Under the pieces are notes generated by a model, which was given only the letters and a program-made list of their open reading frames with translations, did no database searches and was not told the DNA's origin. From positions 13,051 through 70,507 of the forward strand of contig DFWZ01000048.1 in the NCBI GenBank assembly GCA_002381565.1: a DNA stretch of 57,457 nt, in the 5' to 3' direction. The stretch's first letter is position 1. Every line of letters begins with the position of its first letter. Position numbers and translations under genes: made by a program. The stretch is from Gallionella sp. UBA4121. Lineage in GTDB: Bacteria > Pseudomonadota > Gammaproteobacteria > Burkholderiales > Gallionellaceae. Below, one piece after another: positions 17,458 to 26,358 of this stretch.

Positions 17458-17533
17458 TGGTGGCCCGGGGCGGAATCGAACCACCGACACAAGGATTTTC
17501 AATCCTCTGCTCTACCGACTGAGCTACCAGGCC
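17458..17533 (-). tRNA. tRNA-Phe (GAA)
   Basis: On the minus strand GGCCTGG pairs with CCGGGCC in a 7-bp acceptor stem (one G-U). The D arm has AGCTC...GAGC, the anticodon loop is TTGAAAA (anticodon GAA), and the T arm has GGTTCGATTCC. The discriminator is A and CCA is encoded. Total 76 bases. It lies upstream of prfC. Confidence 0.98.
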
Positions 17534-17619
17534 ATACTCTGCAAAGACCTGAAAATAACGCTTTCAAGCTCGAGAGCCGCGCATTATACCTATTTTCCCA
17601 GGAACGGCAATACAAATGA

Positions 17620-17643
17620 CAAACCCCGCGTGAGCGGGGTTTG
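17620..17643 (-). terminator. Intrinsic terminator after groEL
   Basis: CAAACCCCGC and GCGGGGTTTG form a perfect 10-bp stem with a 4-base loop, 28 bases past the groEL stop on the minus strand. Confidence 0.8.
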
Positions 17644-17671
17644 CGAGATCAATCCAACAGCGATCGATTAT

Positions 17672-19309
17672 TTACATCATGCCTTCCATGCCGCCCATGC
17701 CGCCGCCCATACCGCCGGCCGCCGGCTTGTCTTCCGGCAACTCGGCAACCATGCAGGCGGTCGTCAGCATCAGACCAGCGATAGACGCTGCATTTTGCAA
17801 TGCAACGCGTGTCACCTTGGTCGGATCAACCACGCCCATTGCCAGCATGTCACCATACTCGCCTGTAGCCGCGTTGTAGCCGAAGCTACCCTTGCCTTCC
17901 AACACCTTGTTCACCACGACCGAAGGCTCATCGCCTGCGTTCAGGGTGATAGCGCGGATAGGCGATTCCATCGCGCGCAGCACGATAGTGATGCCAGCGT
18001 CCTGGTCATGGTTGATACCCTTGAGACCAGCGACCGCAGCCTTGGCACGCAGCAATGCAACGCCGCCGCCAGGTACGATACCTTCCTCAACAGCAGCACG
18101 GGTTGCATGCAATGCATCTTCCACGCGCGCCTTCTTTTCCTTCATTTCGACTTCAGTCGCAGCGCCGACCTTGATCACCGCAACACCGCCAGCCAGCTTG
18201 GCTTTGCGCTCTTGCAGCTTTTCCTTGTCGTAGTCGCTGGTCGATTCTTCGGCCTGCTTGTTGATCTGGCCGATACGAGCCTTGATTGCATCTTCCTTGC
18301 CAGCGCCGTCGATGATGATGCTGTTGTCCTTACCCACTTCGATGCGCTTGGCCTGGCCCAGTTCAGCCAGAGTTGCCTTTTCCAGTGTCAGACCCACTTC
18401 TTCAGCGATCACGGTACCGCCTGTCAGAATCGCGATGTCTTCCAGCATGGCCTTGCGACGATCACCGAAACCTGGCGCCTTGACGGCAACGGTCTTCAGG
18501 ATGCCGCGGATGTTATTCACGACCAATGTTGCCAGCGCTTCGCCATCGACGTCTTCAGCGATGATCAGCAATGGGCGGCCAGCCTTGGCAACCTGTTCCA
18601 GAATAGGCAGCAGGTCGCGGATGTTGGAAACCTTCTTGTCATGCAACAGGATGTACGGGTTTTCCATCAATGCCAGCTGACGATCCTGGTTGTTGATGAA
18701 GTAAGGTGACAAGTAGCCGCGATCAAACTGCATACCTTCAACGATGTCCAGCTCGTCTTCCAGACCGGTGCCATCTTCAATGGTGATGACGCCTTCTTTG
18801 CCGACTTTTTCCATCGCAGCAGCGATTTTCTCGCCGATCACGGTGTCGGAATTGGCGGAAATACTGCCAACCTGGGCGATTTCCTTGCTGGTTGTGCAAG
18901 GCTTGGAAATCTTTTTCAACTCGGCAACCGCAGCGATAACCGCCTGATCGATACCGCGCTTCAGATCCATCGGGTTCATGCCGGCGGCAACAAACTTCAT
19001 GCCTTCCATGACGATCGATTGCGCCAATACAGTCGCAGTCGTTGTACCGTCACCAGCCACATCGGAAGTCTTGCTTGCTACTTCCTTGACCATTTGTGCG
19101 CCCATATTTTCGAACTTGTCTTTCAGTTCGATCTCTTTGGCGACAGATACGCCGTCTTTAGTGATGGTAGGGGAACCGTATGAACGGTCCAGCACCACAT
19201 TACGGCCTTTGGGACCCAGTGTTACTTTAACCGCATCGGCCAGAATATTCACGCCAATCACCATTTTACTGCGTGCTGCGTCGTGGAATTTTACGTCTTT
19301 AGCTGCCAT
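17672..19309 (-). CDS. groEL: Chaperonin GroEL (60 kDa)
   Basis: A 545-residue chaperonin subunit. ATP-binding GDGTTTATVLAQ, the GGVAVIKVGAATEVEMKEKK segment and VPGGGVALLRA are diagnostic, and the C-terminus ends in the GGM-rich tail (GGMGGGMGGMEGMM) that lines the cavity floor. Cytoplasmic; folds client proteins with GroES. It is separated from groES by an unusually long 153-base gap that holds a structured element (19336-19468). Confidence 0.99.
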   Translation of the reverse strand: MAAKDVKFHDAARSKMVIGVNILADAVKVTLGPKGRNVVLDRSYGSPTITKDGVSVAKEIELKDKFENMGAQMVKEVASKTSDVAGDGTTTATVLAQSIVMEGMKFVAAGMNPMDLKRGIDQAVIAAVAELKKISKPCTTSKEIAQVGSISANSDTVIGEKIAAAMEKVGKEGVITIEDGTGLEDELDIVEGMQFDRGYLSPYFINNQDRQLALMENPYILLHDKKVSNIRDLLPILEQVAKAGRPLLIIAEDVDGEALATLVVNNIRGILKTVAVKAPGFGDRRKAMLEDIAILTGGTVIAEEVGLTLEKATLAELGQAKRIEVGKDNSIIIDGAGKEDAIKARIGQINKQAEESTSDYDKEKLQERKAKLAGGVAVIKVGAATEVEMKEKKARVEDALHATRAAVEEGIVPGGGVALLRAKAAVAGLKGINHDQDAGITIVLRAMESPIRAITLNAGDEPSVVVNKVLEGKGSFGYNAATGEYGDMLAMGVVDPTKVTRVALQNAASIAGLMLTTACMVAELPEDKPAAGGMGGGMGGMEGMM

Positions 19310-19335
19310 GTTTATTTCTCCTAGAAATTCAGTAA

Positions 19336-19468
19336 TCTTGAACCAAGTTCAAAGCTTGGGTGAGGCAAGGCGGCAACGAACTCGTGACGAAGACAGTGCA
19401 TCAAGCACGGCCAGGAACGAGTGAGGAAGCTTGCGCAGTATCACCGACGATTTGAGCTTGAATTAGGC
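19336..19468. repeat. Structured MITE-like element between groES and groEL
   Basis: The gap holds nested inverted repeats: CCAAG/CTTGG (19343-19347, 19355-19359), ACTCGT/ACGAGT (19380-19385, 19417-19422) around GTGC/GCAC (19396-19399, 19405-19408). The outer ends are TTCAAAGCT and AGCTTGAA, the latter running up to the groES stop codon. It could be a mobile palindrome or an mRNA element tuning the GroES/GroEL ratio. Confidence 0.5.
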
Positions 19469-19753
19469 TTCGACTACACCGATGATGTCATCTTCGCGCA
19501 TAGTCATATATTCCTGACCGTCCATCTTGAAGGCCTGACCGGCATATTTGCCGAACAGCACACGGTCACCGATTTTAACGGTCATCGCTTGCAACTTGCC
19601 GTCATCACCCACTTTACCCTTGCCCACAGCGATGATTTCGCCTTGATCCGGCTTTTCGGTAGCCGCATCGGGAATCACGATACCAGAAGCGGTTTTACGC
19701 TCTTCTTCCATGCGTTTGACGATGACGCGATCGTTCAAAGGACGAATTTTCAT
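19463..19753 (-). CDS. groES: Co-chaperonin GroES (10 kDa)
   Basis: A 96-residue GroES protein beginning MKIRPLNDRVIVKR; the ATG at 19753 follows AGGAGAAATAAGT. The mobile loop lies in EEERKTASGIVIPD and the roof region in GRVLFGKYAG-type sequence (GDRVLFGKYAGQAF). It caps GroEL. It is first gene of groES-groEL and lies behind a sigma-32 promoter at 19828-19857. Confidence 0.98.
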   Translation of the reverse strand: MKIRPLNDRVIVKRMEEERKTASGIVIPDAATEKPDQGEIIAVGKGKVGDDGKLQAMTVKIGDRVLFGKYAGQAFKMDGQEYMTMREDDIIGVVEA

Positions 19754-19827
19754 ACTTATTTCTCCTGAATCAATGAGTTGAATTAAATGCAGAGGCAAAA
19801 CATGGGATGCTCAGCCTGCAAGCGCTA

Positions 19828-19857
19828 ACAATGGGGATAGCTGCTTGCAATTTCAAG
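19828..19857 (-). promoter_or_regulatory. Sigma-32 heat-shock promoter of groESL
   Basis: On the minus strand CTTGAAA (19851-19857) and CCCCATTGT (19828-19836) match the RpoH consensus (CTTGAAA, then CCCCATnT) with a 14-base spacer, about 75 bases before the groES start. No CIRCE operator is seen, so control is probably by sigma-32 alone. Confidence 0.88.
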
Positions 19858-19871
19858 GGCGGAGGTGAAAT

Positions 19872-21122
19872 TTATTTTCTCGACGGCAGCGCCACCTTGT
19901 TATCTTTGCTGAACTGATAGTCGTGAAAAATATGTTCTGCAGACAGTATCTGATATGTACCATCCTCATTGCGATACGTGGTGTCCTTGAGCCGATAGGT
20001 ATACTGCCCGCAAGTCCAGCAATCATAGTTGCGCATATGCGTACACAAACAGGTCTTGTCCGGCACAGAAATTTTCTTGGCATCGGGATTCGCTGCTACC
20101 ACCCGGTTGTAGGCATCGATATAGGCGCAACCGCCGTTACCATCAAGCAGATAGCCATACGCTTCACAGTTCGGACGAATGCCCGCACCGATGGATGGGC
20201 TGGTGCTTATCATGCGCATCGGGTAGCCGGTAGGCGAAGTGGTGTTCACCTCCATTTGATCTTCAGTCGCCTTGTAATATTCCTGCTGAACTCTTTCAGG
20301 AATGCCACACTCCCTGGAAACCGTAAAGCGTGTCGCCACTTGCACGGCCGCACAGCCATTTTCCAGAAAATCTACCGCGTCGCTGCCTGTAAAAATTCCG
20401 CCTGCTGCGACGACTGGAATATCCAGATGCTCGGTTTTCAGGTGCGCAATAATTTCTGCGACAATGGTGTGCAAGTCATACTGCGCCCAATCCATGCCGA
20501 AACCCAGGTGACCACCGGCCAGCGGGCCTTCGACCACGATAAAGTCAGGCAAGCGATCCAGGCGTGCAGTTTTGCGCAAGAACAGGATTAATGCGCGCAG
20601 CGATGAAACGATGATACCCAGCCTGGCATCGCGAAAGCGCGGGTTATCTTTCATCAGTTCAAATGAACCTAAGTGCAAACCGGCACTCAAGGTGATGCCG
20701 TCAATGCCGGCGTCCAGCGCGCCATTCAGACGCACCCGCAAAGTTTCACGCGGCGCATTCATGGTCAGTTTCTCCATGCAATTGACGAAAATCATGCCTT
20801 CGCCGCGCTTCGCTTCCATGGTTTTACTGACATGCAGACGGGTGGCTTCGGCGACTTGCGCCAAATCGAATTGCACGATCGATTTATCCACCTGCAGAAT
20901 ATTGAGCTTGTACTGTTTTTGCTTGTCGCTGACAAACTTCGTCTTATAACGCTTATCGGTCACGGTCGGCAGCATCGCATCGGAAATATGTCCGACGCCG
21001 CCCAGGCGCGCTGCCTCCAGAGCCAATTCGGCGGTAGAAATATCCACCCCCATACCACCTATCATAATCGGCACCAATTCACGCTTACCAAAGCGCAGGC
21101 GGAAATCATCTACACATTTCAT
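19872..21122 (-). CDS. Nitronate monooxygenase-like flavin oxidoreductase with cysteine-rich C-terminus
   Basis: A 416-residue protein (start at the ATG 9 bases after GGAGG; an ATG 27 bases upstream has no ribosome site). Residues 1-320 form the TIM-barrel of the nitronate monooxygenase / 2-nitropropane dioxygenase family: PIMIGGMGVDIS, LAGGHLGFG, then VVAAGGIFTGSDAVDFLENG and AAVQVATRF, which bind FMN. The last ~110 residues are unusual: CLCTHMRNYDCWTCGQY groups four cysteines and a histidine, with more cysteines at RECG, RPNCEAY and NGGCAY. This could bind zinc or an Fe-S cluster. The substrate is unknown. It ends 15 bases before the groES heat-shock promoter. Confidence 0.82.
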   Translation of the reverse strand: MKCVDDFRLRFGKRELVPIMIGGMGVDISTAELALEAARLGGVGHISDAMLPTVTDKRYKTKFVSDKQKQYKLNILQVDKSIVQFDLAQVAEATRLHVSKTMEAKRGEGMIFVNCMEKLTMNAPRETLRVRLNGALDAGIDGITLSAGLHLGSFELMKDNPRFRDARLGIIVSSLRALILFLRKTARLDRLPDFIVVEGPLAGGHLGFGMDWAQYDLHTIVAEIIAHLKTEHLDIPVVAAGGIFTGSDAVDFLENGCAAVQVATRFTVSRECGIPERVQQEYYKATEDQMEVNTTSPTGYPMRMISTSPSIGAGIRPNCEAYGYLLDGNGGCAYIDAYNRVVAANPDAKKISVPDKTCLCTHMRNYDCWTCGQYTYRLKDTTYRNEDGTYQILSAEHIFHDYQFSKDNKVALPSRK

Positions 21123-21404
21123 TACTGCCATCCTCCAACTGTCGCCCATAGAATGTCAGGGCGATACATTTTGCACATATAAGGTGCGAAGGATGCCACA
21201 GTTGGCGCAATACTCAAAGCGAAGCAAGTATTGTTGCAATGTTATTACCAAAAAATTCGTTGTTAAACAAGTCACTTCATCACGTCCGGAAACCTGCTGA
21301 TTGGCATAATTCTCCTTGCATGAGCCGCCGTGACAGCTTAAAGACCTTCACTCAACACAACTTAAGTTCTGCGCGCACACCACAAAATTCGTTATGATTC
21401 ACCG

Positions 21405-22733
21405 ATGAAAAAAAACACGCTAACCAATGCAGATCTGATCAGTCGCTCGCTGTCCGCCGTCTGGCACCCCTGCTCGCAGATGAAACATTATGAAGCGTTT
21501 CCGCTGGTGCCGATTTCGCGAGGGCAAGGCGCATGGCTTTATGACTTTGATGGGAAAAAATATCTGGATGCAGTCAGTTCATGGTGGGTAAACCTGTTTG
21601 GTCATAGCAATCCGCGCATCAATGCTGCACTGCGAGAGCAGCTTGAGAAACTGGAACACGTGATGCTGGCCGGATTCACCCATGAACCCGTTGTCGAGTT
21701 GTCCGAACGACTGCGAGAACTCGCACCGCCAGGCCTCGGGCACTGCTTCTATGGCTCTGACGGCGCATCGGCCACCGAGATCGCACTCAAAATGAGCGCA
21801 CACTACTGGCGCAATACAGGGCAACCGGACAAGACACAGTTCATCAGCCTGCAAAACAGCTATCACGGCGAGACACTGGGCGCGTTGTCGGTGACCGATG
21901 TAGCATTATTCCGTGATGCTTATGGCGCGCTGATCCGGCAACAGGCAACCGTCATGAGCCCTGACAGTCGCAATGCTGCGGCAGGCGAATCGTATGAAGC
22001 CTACGCGCTGCGCTGCGCTGCGGCACTGGATGTGCATTTGCAACAACATCATGCACAGCTTGCCGCCTTCATCATCGAGCCGCTGGTGCAGGGTGCGGCG
22101 GGCATGGCGATGTATCACCCGACCTACCTGGAACGTGCGCGCCAGCTTTGCGATAAATATGGGGTGCATCTGATTGCCGACGAGATTGCGGTGGGGATGG
22201 GCAGAACCGGTACGATGTTTGCGTGCGAACAAGGCGGGATAACGCCCGACTTCCTGCTGATTTCCAAAGGCATCACCGGCGGTTACCTCCCCTTATCCAT
22301 TGTGATGACGACTGACAAAATTTTTCAGGCTTTCTACGCCGATGAGGCTGCACTCGGCTTTTTGCATTCGCATTCCTACACCGGCAATCCGCTGGCCTGC
22401 CGTGCCGCGCTCGCCACGCTGGATATTTTCGAGCAGGATGATGTGCTGGCCATTAATCGCCACAAGGCGGGCTATTTAAATGGGATCTCGCAACCGCTGC
22501 GAGAACTGCCTGCTGTGCAAAACTGGCGCAACACCGGCATGATCTGGGCGTTCGAGGTAAAGTCCTCTCATACAGATTTTGCGCAGCGCTGTTTTCAGCT
22601 GGGATTACAGCACGAGTTGCTGTTGCGCCCGATGGGACATACTGTTTACTTCATGCCGCCCTACATCATCAACGAAGAAGAAATGCAGTTGCTGGTGACC
22701 GGCACACAGACCATCATCGAGAAGCTGACATGA
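21405..22733 (+). CDS. bioA: Adenosylmethionine--8-amino-7-oxononanoate transaminase
   Basis: A 442-residue fold-type I PLP enzyme that makes 7,8-diaminopelargonate in biotin synthesis, using SAM as amino donor. WHPCSQM near the N-terminus is the BioA signature, with YGSDGASATEIALKM for PLP phosphate binding and the lysine in LISKGITGGYLP for the Schiff base. No other bio gene is nearby. Its stop overlaps the dacB start (ATGA). The upstream gap 21150-21404 shows nothing certain apart from a TATGAT very close to the ATG. Confidence 0.96.
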   Translation: MKKNTLTNADLISRSLSAVWHPCSQMKHYEAFPLVPISRGQGAWLYDFDGKKYLDAVSSWWVNLFGHSNPRINAALREQLEKLEHVMLAGFTHEPVVELSERLRELAPPGLGHCFYGSDGASATEIALKMSAHYWRNTGQPDKTQFISLQNSYHGETLGALSVTDVALFRDAYGALIRQQATVMSPDSRNAAAGESYEAYALRCAAALDVHLQQHHAQLAAFIIEPLVQGAAGMAMYHPTYLERARQLCDKYGVHLIADEIAVGMGRTGTMFACEQGGITPDFLLISKGITGGYLPLSIVMTTDKIFQAFYADEAALGFLHSHSYTGNPLACRAALATLDIFEQDDVLAINRHKAGYLNGISQPLRELPAVQNWRNTGMIWAFEVKSSHTDFAQRCFQLGLQHELLLRPMGHTVYFMPPYIINEEEMQLLVTGTQTIIEKLT

Positions 22734-24112
22734 AGGCTGCTTTACCGTTGTTTGGCTTGTTGCTTGCATTGCATGCTCAAGCCGCCCCGCTGCCGGAGAC
22801 CGTCCGGATTGAGCTCGCGAAAGCAGGCATCCCAGTCGATGCGGTCGCCATAGAAGTGCGCGAGGCAGGCAAACCTGCGCCGCTAATCAGTCTCAACGCC
22901 AGGCGCGCGATGAACCCGGCTTCAACCATGAAATTGCTCACCACCTATGCCGGACTGGAAATACTGGGTCCTGCGTATCGCTGGAAAACCGAAGTCTATC
23001 TCGATGGCCGGCTTGAAAACGGGATTTTGTACGGCGATCTGGTATTCAAGGGGTATGGCGACCCCAAACTGACCATTGAAGAATTCTGGTTGTGGCTGCG
23101 TGAATTTCGTCAGCGCGGATTGCGCGAAATTCGCGGAGATATCGTGCTCGACAACAGTTTTTTTTCTCTTGATCAATACGACCCATCTGCGTTCGACAAC
23201 AAACCGGCACGCGCCTATAACGTCGGGGCAAATGCCCTTTTGCTCAATTTCAATGCCTTGCACTTGCGTTTACTGCCAAACGGGGAACAAACCACCGCGC
23301 TGCTGGAACCCGAATTGTATGGCTATCAACTGATCAACCGGATCATCACCTCGGCAAACTTGCCCTGCAACGGCGAAGATGCCTACCAGTCGCATCTTGA
23401 AGGACACCGGATCGTACTGGAAGGCAACATTCCAGCTCTGTGCGGCGAAGCACAGGACTATTTTTCACTCCTGCCGCCTGAGGAATATTTCTTCGCCGTG
23501 TTCGCCGCATTATGGCAGGAGCTCGGTGGACAGATTCAAGGCCGCGTGCGGACAGGCGCCGCACCAGATTCTCTGCCCGCCTTTTCAACTCATCTCTCGC
23601 CTCCTTTGTCAGAAGTCATCCGCGACATCAACAAATTCAGCAACAACACCATGGCGCGGCAACTGTTCATGACACTGGGAACGGCTGACGCGGGAACCGC
23701 CAGCATTGCACATAGCATCATATCCATAGAGCGATGGCTGGGTAATCAACAATTCACCGAACTGGTCCTGGAAAACGGCGTGGGCTTGTCGCGCACAGAA
23801 CGCATCAGCGCACAGCACCTGGCCGTCATCCTGAATCGCGCCGCACTCAGTCCATATTCTGCCGAGCTGGAAGCGTCCTTGCCAATCTTGGGTATGGACG
23901 GCACGGTAAAAAGGCGCTTCAAGGATAACGAAATTGCGGGGCACGCCCATCTCAAAACAGGGTCTCTGGAAGGCGTGAAATCTATCGCCGGGTATGTCCA
24001 TGCCAGAAGCGGCAAGCAATGGATTATGGTCTTCATCATCAACCATCCCAACGCAAAATACGGCCAAGCCGCACAGGACGCGCTGATCGAATGGCTACAA
24101 AAATTGCACTAG
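22730..24112 (+). CDS. dacB: D-alanyl-D-alanine carboxypeptidase/endopeptidase (PBP4 family)
   Basis: A 460-residue periplasmic penicillin-binding protein of the S13 family. It has a signal peptide (about 1-18), the SxxK motif S65-T-M-K68, the SNN motif in INKFSNNTMARQ (about 300) and the KTG motif in HLKTGSLEG. It trims peptide stems and cross-links of peptidoglycan. The start overlaps the bioA stop by four bases, so it is translationally coupled. Confidence 0.95.
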   Translation: MKAALPLFGLLLALHAQAAPLPETVRIELAKAGIPVDAVAIEVREAGKPAPLISLNARRAMNPASTMKLLTTYAGLEILGPAYRWKTEVYLDGRLENGILYGDLVFKGYGDPKLTIEEFWLWLREFRQRGLREIRGDIVLDNSFFSLDQYDPSAFDNKPARAYNVGANALLLNFNALHLRLLPNGEQTTALLEPELYGYQLINRIITSANLPCNGEDAYQSHLEGHRIVLEGNIPALCGEAQDYFSLLPPEEYFFAVFAALWQELGGQIQGRVRTGAAPDSLPAFSTHLSPPLSEVIRDINKFSNNTMARQLFMTLGTADAGTASIAHSIISIERWLGNQQFTELVLENGVGLSRTERISAQHLAVILNRAALSPYSAELEASLPILGMDGTVKRRFKDNEIAGHAHLKTGSLEGVKSIAGYVHARSGKQWIMVFIINHPNAKYGQAAQDALIEWLQKLH

Positions 24113-24136
24113 TGTGGTTTTTTAACAACAACCTGA

Positions 24137-24164
24137 TTGTTTGATCCCGCGATGCGAGTATATT
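24137..24164 (+). promoter_or_regulatory. Candidate sigma-70 promoter for the outer-membrane protein gene
   Basis: TTGTTT (24137-24142) and TATATT (24159-24164) are separated by 16 bases, about 70 bases before the gene. The matches are 4/6 and 5/6. Confidence 0.45.
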
Positions 24165-24232
24165 CAGCACCAGTGATGGTTTAAAAACCCGAAATAAAAT
24201 CAATGTTTTTAATCAACTCGAGGAGTAAGATC

Positions 24233-24778
24233 ATGAAAAAGATTGCTATTGCTGCATTGCTGTCCGCTATCACAGTTGCGCCTGCTTTTGCGGCTGACGA
24301 GGGCTTTTACGCCGGCGTAACACTGGGTCAAGCCCGCGCCAATGCATTTGCTGGTGCCGCGCTGACCAAGTCCAACGACACCGTCTACGGAATTCTGGGC
24401 GGTTATCAGATCACCAAGAACTGGGGCGTTGAAGCGTTCTATACCGGCGCGGGCAAATGGGCTACGACTACTGCTTCCGGCAAGGCTGACACCTATGGCA
24501 TCAACGCTGTAGGCACGCTGCCGCTGTCCGATGCCTTCTCGCTGTATGGCAAGCTGGGCTATGCCAGCACCAAGAGCACCGCTTCGTCTGCCCCAGCAGG
24601 CATCACAGGCGCAACGCGTAATGCAGCCACTTACGGCCTGGGCGGCGTGTACAACGTCACTCCTGCTGTCGGCATCCGCTTCGGCTGGGATCGTTACGCC
24701 GCAGCCGTTGTTAACACTGGCGTTACGAGCAACTACAACAGCAACGTTTATTCGCTGGGTGCTGTAGTCAAGTTCTGA
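24233..24778 (+). CDS. Small outer-membrane beta-barrel protein
   Basis: A 181-residue protein starting MKKIAIAALL after AGGAG. The signal peptide is cleaved near AFA-AD (residue 20). The mature part shows alternating beta strands (GFYAGVTLGQ, YGILGGYQITKNWGVEAFY, YGINAVGTLP, YGKLGYAS, YGLGGVYNVTPAVGIRFGWDRY) and ends with phenylalanine (GAVVKF), the usual Omp C-terminus. It belongs to the OmpA-like / Opa-like eight-stranded barrel group. It is monocistronic, with its own terminator. Its function is not known. Confidence 0.9.
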   Translation: MKKIAIAALLSAITVAPAFAADEGFYAGVTLGQARANAFAGAALTKSNDTVYGILGGYQITKNWGVEAFYTGAGKWATTTASGKADTYGINAVGTLPLSDAFSLYGKLGYASTKSTASSAPAGITGATRNAATYGLGGVYNVTPAVGIRFGWDRYAAAVVNTGVTSNYNSNVYSLGAVVKF

Positions 24779-24797
24779 GCCAATTTAACATATCAAT

Positions 24798-24828
24798 AAA
24801 AAAGCCGGACTTGTTCCGGCTTTTTTAT
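24798..24828 (+). terminator. Intrinsic terminator after the beta-barrel gene
   Basis: AGCCGGA and TCCGGCT pair around a 5-base loop, flanked by A-runs and T-runs. It may serve in both directions, as ubiD ends convergently at 24842. Confidence 0.92.
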
Positions 24829-24841
24829 TTTCCGGTTTAAC

Positions 24842-26305
24842 CTACAATCCCAGCGCACCCCACATTTCATCCACGCGCAGCTTCACAGCCGCATCCATCA
24901 CGATAGGGGTACCCCATTCCCGCTGCGTCTCGCCCGGCCATTTGTTGGTCGCATCCAGCCCCATCTTGCCGCCAAGCCCGGAAACAGGACTGGCAAAATC
25001 AAGATAGTCTATGGGTGTATTTTCAACCAGCAAGGTGTCGCGTACCGGATCGACGCGGGTGGTGATCGCCCAGATGACTTCCTGCCAATTGCGGATATCG
25101 ATATCATCATCCACGACAATAATGAATTTTGTGTACATGAACTGTCGCAGATAAGACCAGATACCGAACATAACGCGCTTGGCGTGTCCGGCATACTGCT
25201 TCTTGATGCTCACGATCGCCATGCGATAACTGCAACCTTCCGGCGGCAAATAGAAATCTACGATTTCCGGAAACTGCTTTTGCAAAAGCGGCACGAACAC
25301 TTCGTTGAGCGCCACGCCCAGCATCGCGGGTTCATCAGGCGGTTTTCCGGTATAGGTGGAATGATAGATAGCGTCACGACGCATCGTGATGCGCTCTATG
25401 GTAAACACCGGGAATTTATCCTGCTCGTTGTAGTAGCCGGTATGGTCGCCGTAAGGCCCCTCCATCGCGACCTCCTCTGGATGAATCACGCCCTCCAGCA
25501 CAATTTCACTGCTGGCAGGCACTTGCAAATCGCTGCCCAGACACTTCACCAACTCGGTCTTGCTGCCGCGCAACAATCCCGCAAACTGATATTCTGACAA
25601 GCTATCAGGCACGGGTGTGACTGCCCCCAATATCGTCGCAGGATCAGCACCTATCACCACAGCCACGGAGAACGGTACGCCGGGATACTTCTGGCAATGA
25701 TCGCGAAAATCCAGCGCGCCGCCGCGATGCGCCAGCCAACGCATGATAACCTTGTTTGGCGCAATCACCTGCTGACGGTAGACACCGAGATTCTGGCGCA
25801 ATTTGTCAGGCCCGCGCGTGACCACCAGCCCCCAGGTAATCAGCGGTGCGACGTCCCCGGGCCAGCAGTGCTGGATGGGCAAACGGCTCAAGTCCACATC
25901 CGCTCCTTCCCAGACCACATCCTGACAGGGCGCGGAAGTCAGAACCTTGGGCGACATATTCAGCACCTGTTTCAATACCGGCCATTTTTCCCATGCCTCC
26001 TTCAAGCCACGGGGCGGCTCAGGCTCCTTGAGATAGGCCAGCAATTTCCCCACCTCGCGCAGCGCCGCAATCGACTCCTCCCCCATCCCCAATGCCACAC
26101 GGCGCGGCGTGCCGAACAAATTCGCGAGCACAGGCATGGTGTGTCCGGCAGGATGCTCGAACAGTATTGCCGGCCCCTGTGCGCGCAACACACGGTCGCA
26201 GATTTCCGTCATTTCCAGATGCGTCGAAACCGGCAGGCTGACACGCTTGAGTTCGCCAATTTTTTCCAGCTGCGCGATAAAATCGCGAAGGTCTTTATAT
26301 TTCAT
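24842..26305 (-). CDS. ubiD: UbiD-family 4-hydroxy-3-polyprenylbenzoate decarboxylase
   Basis: A 487-residue prenyl-FMN-dependent decarboxylase of ubiquinone synthesis. NKVIMRWLAHRGGALDFRDH, the E-x-n-R-type catalytic region, EGPYGDHTGYYNEQDKFPV and the C-terminal DDDIDIRNWQEVIWA block are typical of UbiD. I chose the ATG at 26305 over the adjacent GTG at 26308. UbiX, which makes the cofactor, is not in the window. It is the last gene after two LpxL-type acyltransferases. Confidence 0.95.
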   Translation of the reverse strand: MKYKDLRDFIAQLEKIGELKRVSLPVSTHLEMTEICDRVLRAQGPAILFEHPAGHTMPVLANLFGTPRRVALGMGEESIAALREVGKLLAYLKEPEPPRGLKEAWEKWPVLKQVLNMSPKVLTSAPCQDVVWEGADVDLSRLPIQHCWPGDVAPLITWGLVVTRGPDKLRQNLGVYRQQVIAPNKVIMRWLAHRGGALDFRDHCQKYPGVPFSVAVVIGADPATILGAVTPVPDSLSEYQFAGLLRGSKTELVKCLGSDLQVPASSEIVLEGVIHPEEVAMEGPYGDHTGYYNEQDKFPVFTIERITMRRDAIYHSTYTGKPPDEPAMLGVALNEVFVPLLQKQFPEIVDFYLPPEGCSYRMAIVSIKKQYAGHAKRVMFGIWSYLRQFMYTKFIIVVDDDIDIRNWQEVIWAITTRVDPVRDTLLVENTPIDYLDFASPVSGLGGKMGLDATNKWPGETQREWGTPIVMDAAVKLRVDEMWGALGL

Positions 26306-26330
26306 CACATCTCCCTGAAGCTGCTAGCGA

Positions 26331-26358
26331 CTGACCACTTGCCACTGACCACTTACTA
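26331..26358 (-). repeat. Heptanucleotide repeat covering an acyltransferase stop codon
   Basis: CTGACCA, CTTGCCA, CTGACCA and CTTACTA follow each other in strict 7-base register between ubiD and the acyltransferase gene. The last unit contains the stop codon of that gene (26356-26358). Confidence 0.75.

Noticed and set aside
17630..18709. 359-codon open frame opposite groEL
   Set aside because: Shadow of groEL; the protein is unlike any family I know.
19800..19860. CIRCE operator in front of groES
   Set aside because: Only a fragment resembling one half (TTAGCGCTT) is present; no inverted GAGTGCTAA partner at 9 bases. The sigma-32 promoter explains control.
21296..21320. TTGGCATAATTCTCCTTGCA as a sigma-54 promoter before bioA
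   Set aside because: The GG-to-GC distance is 15 rather than the required 12 bases.
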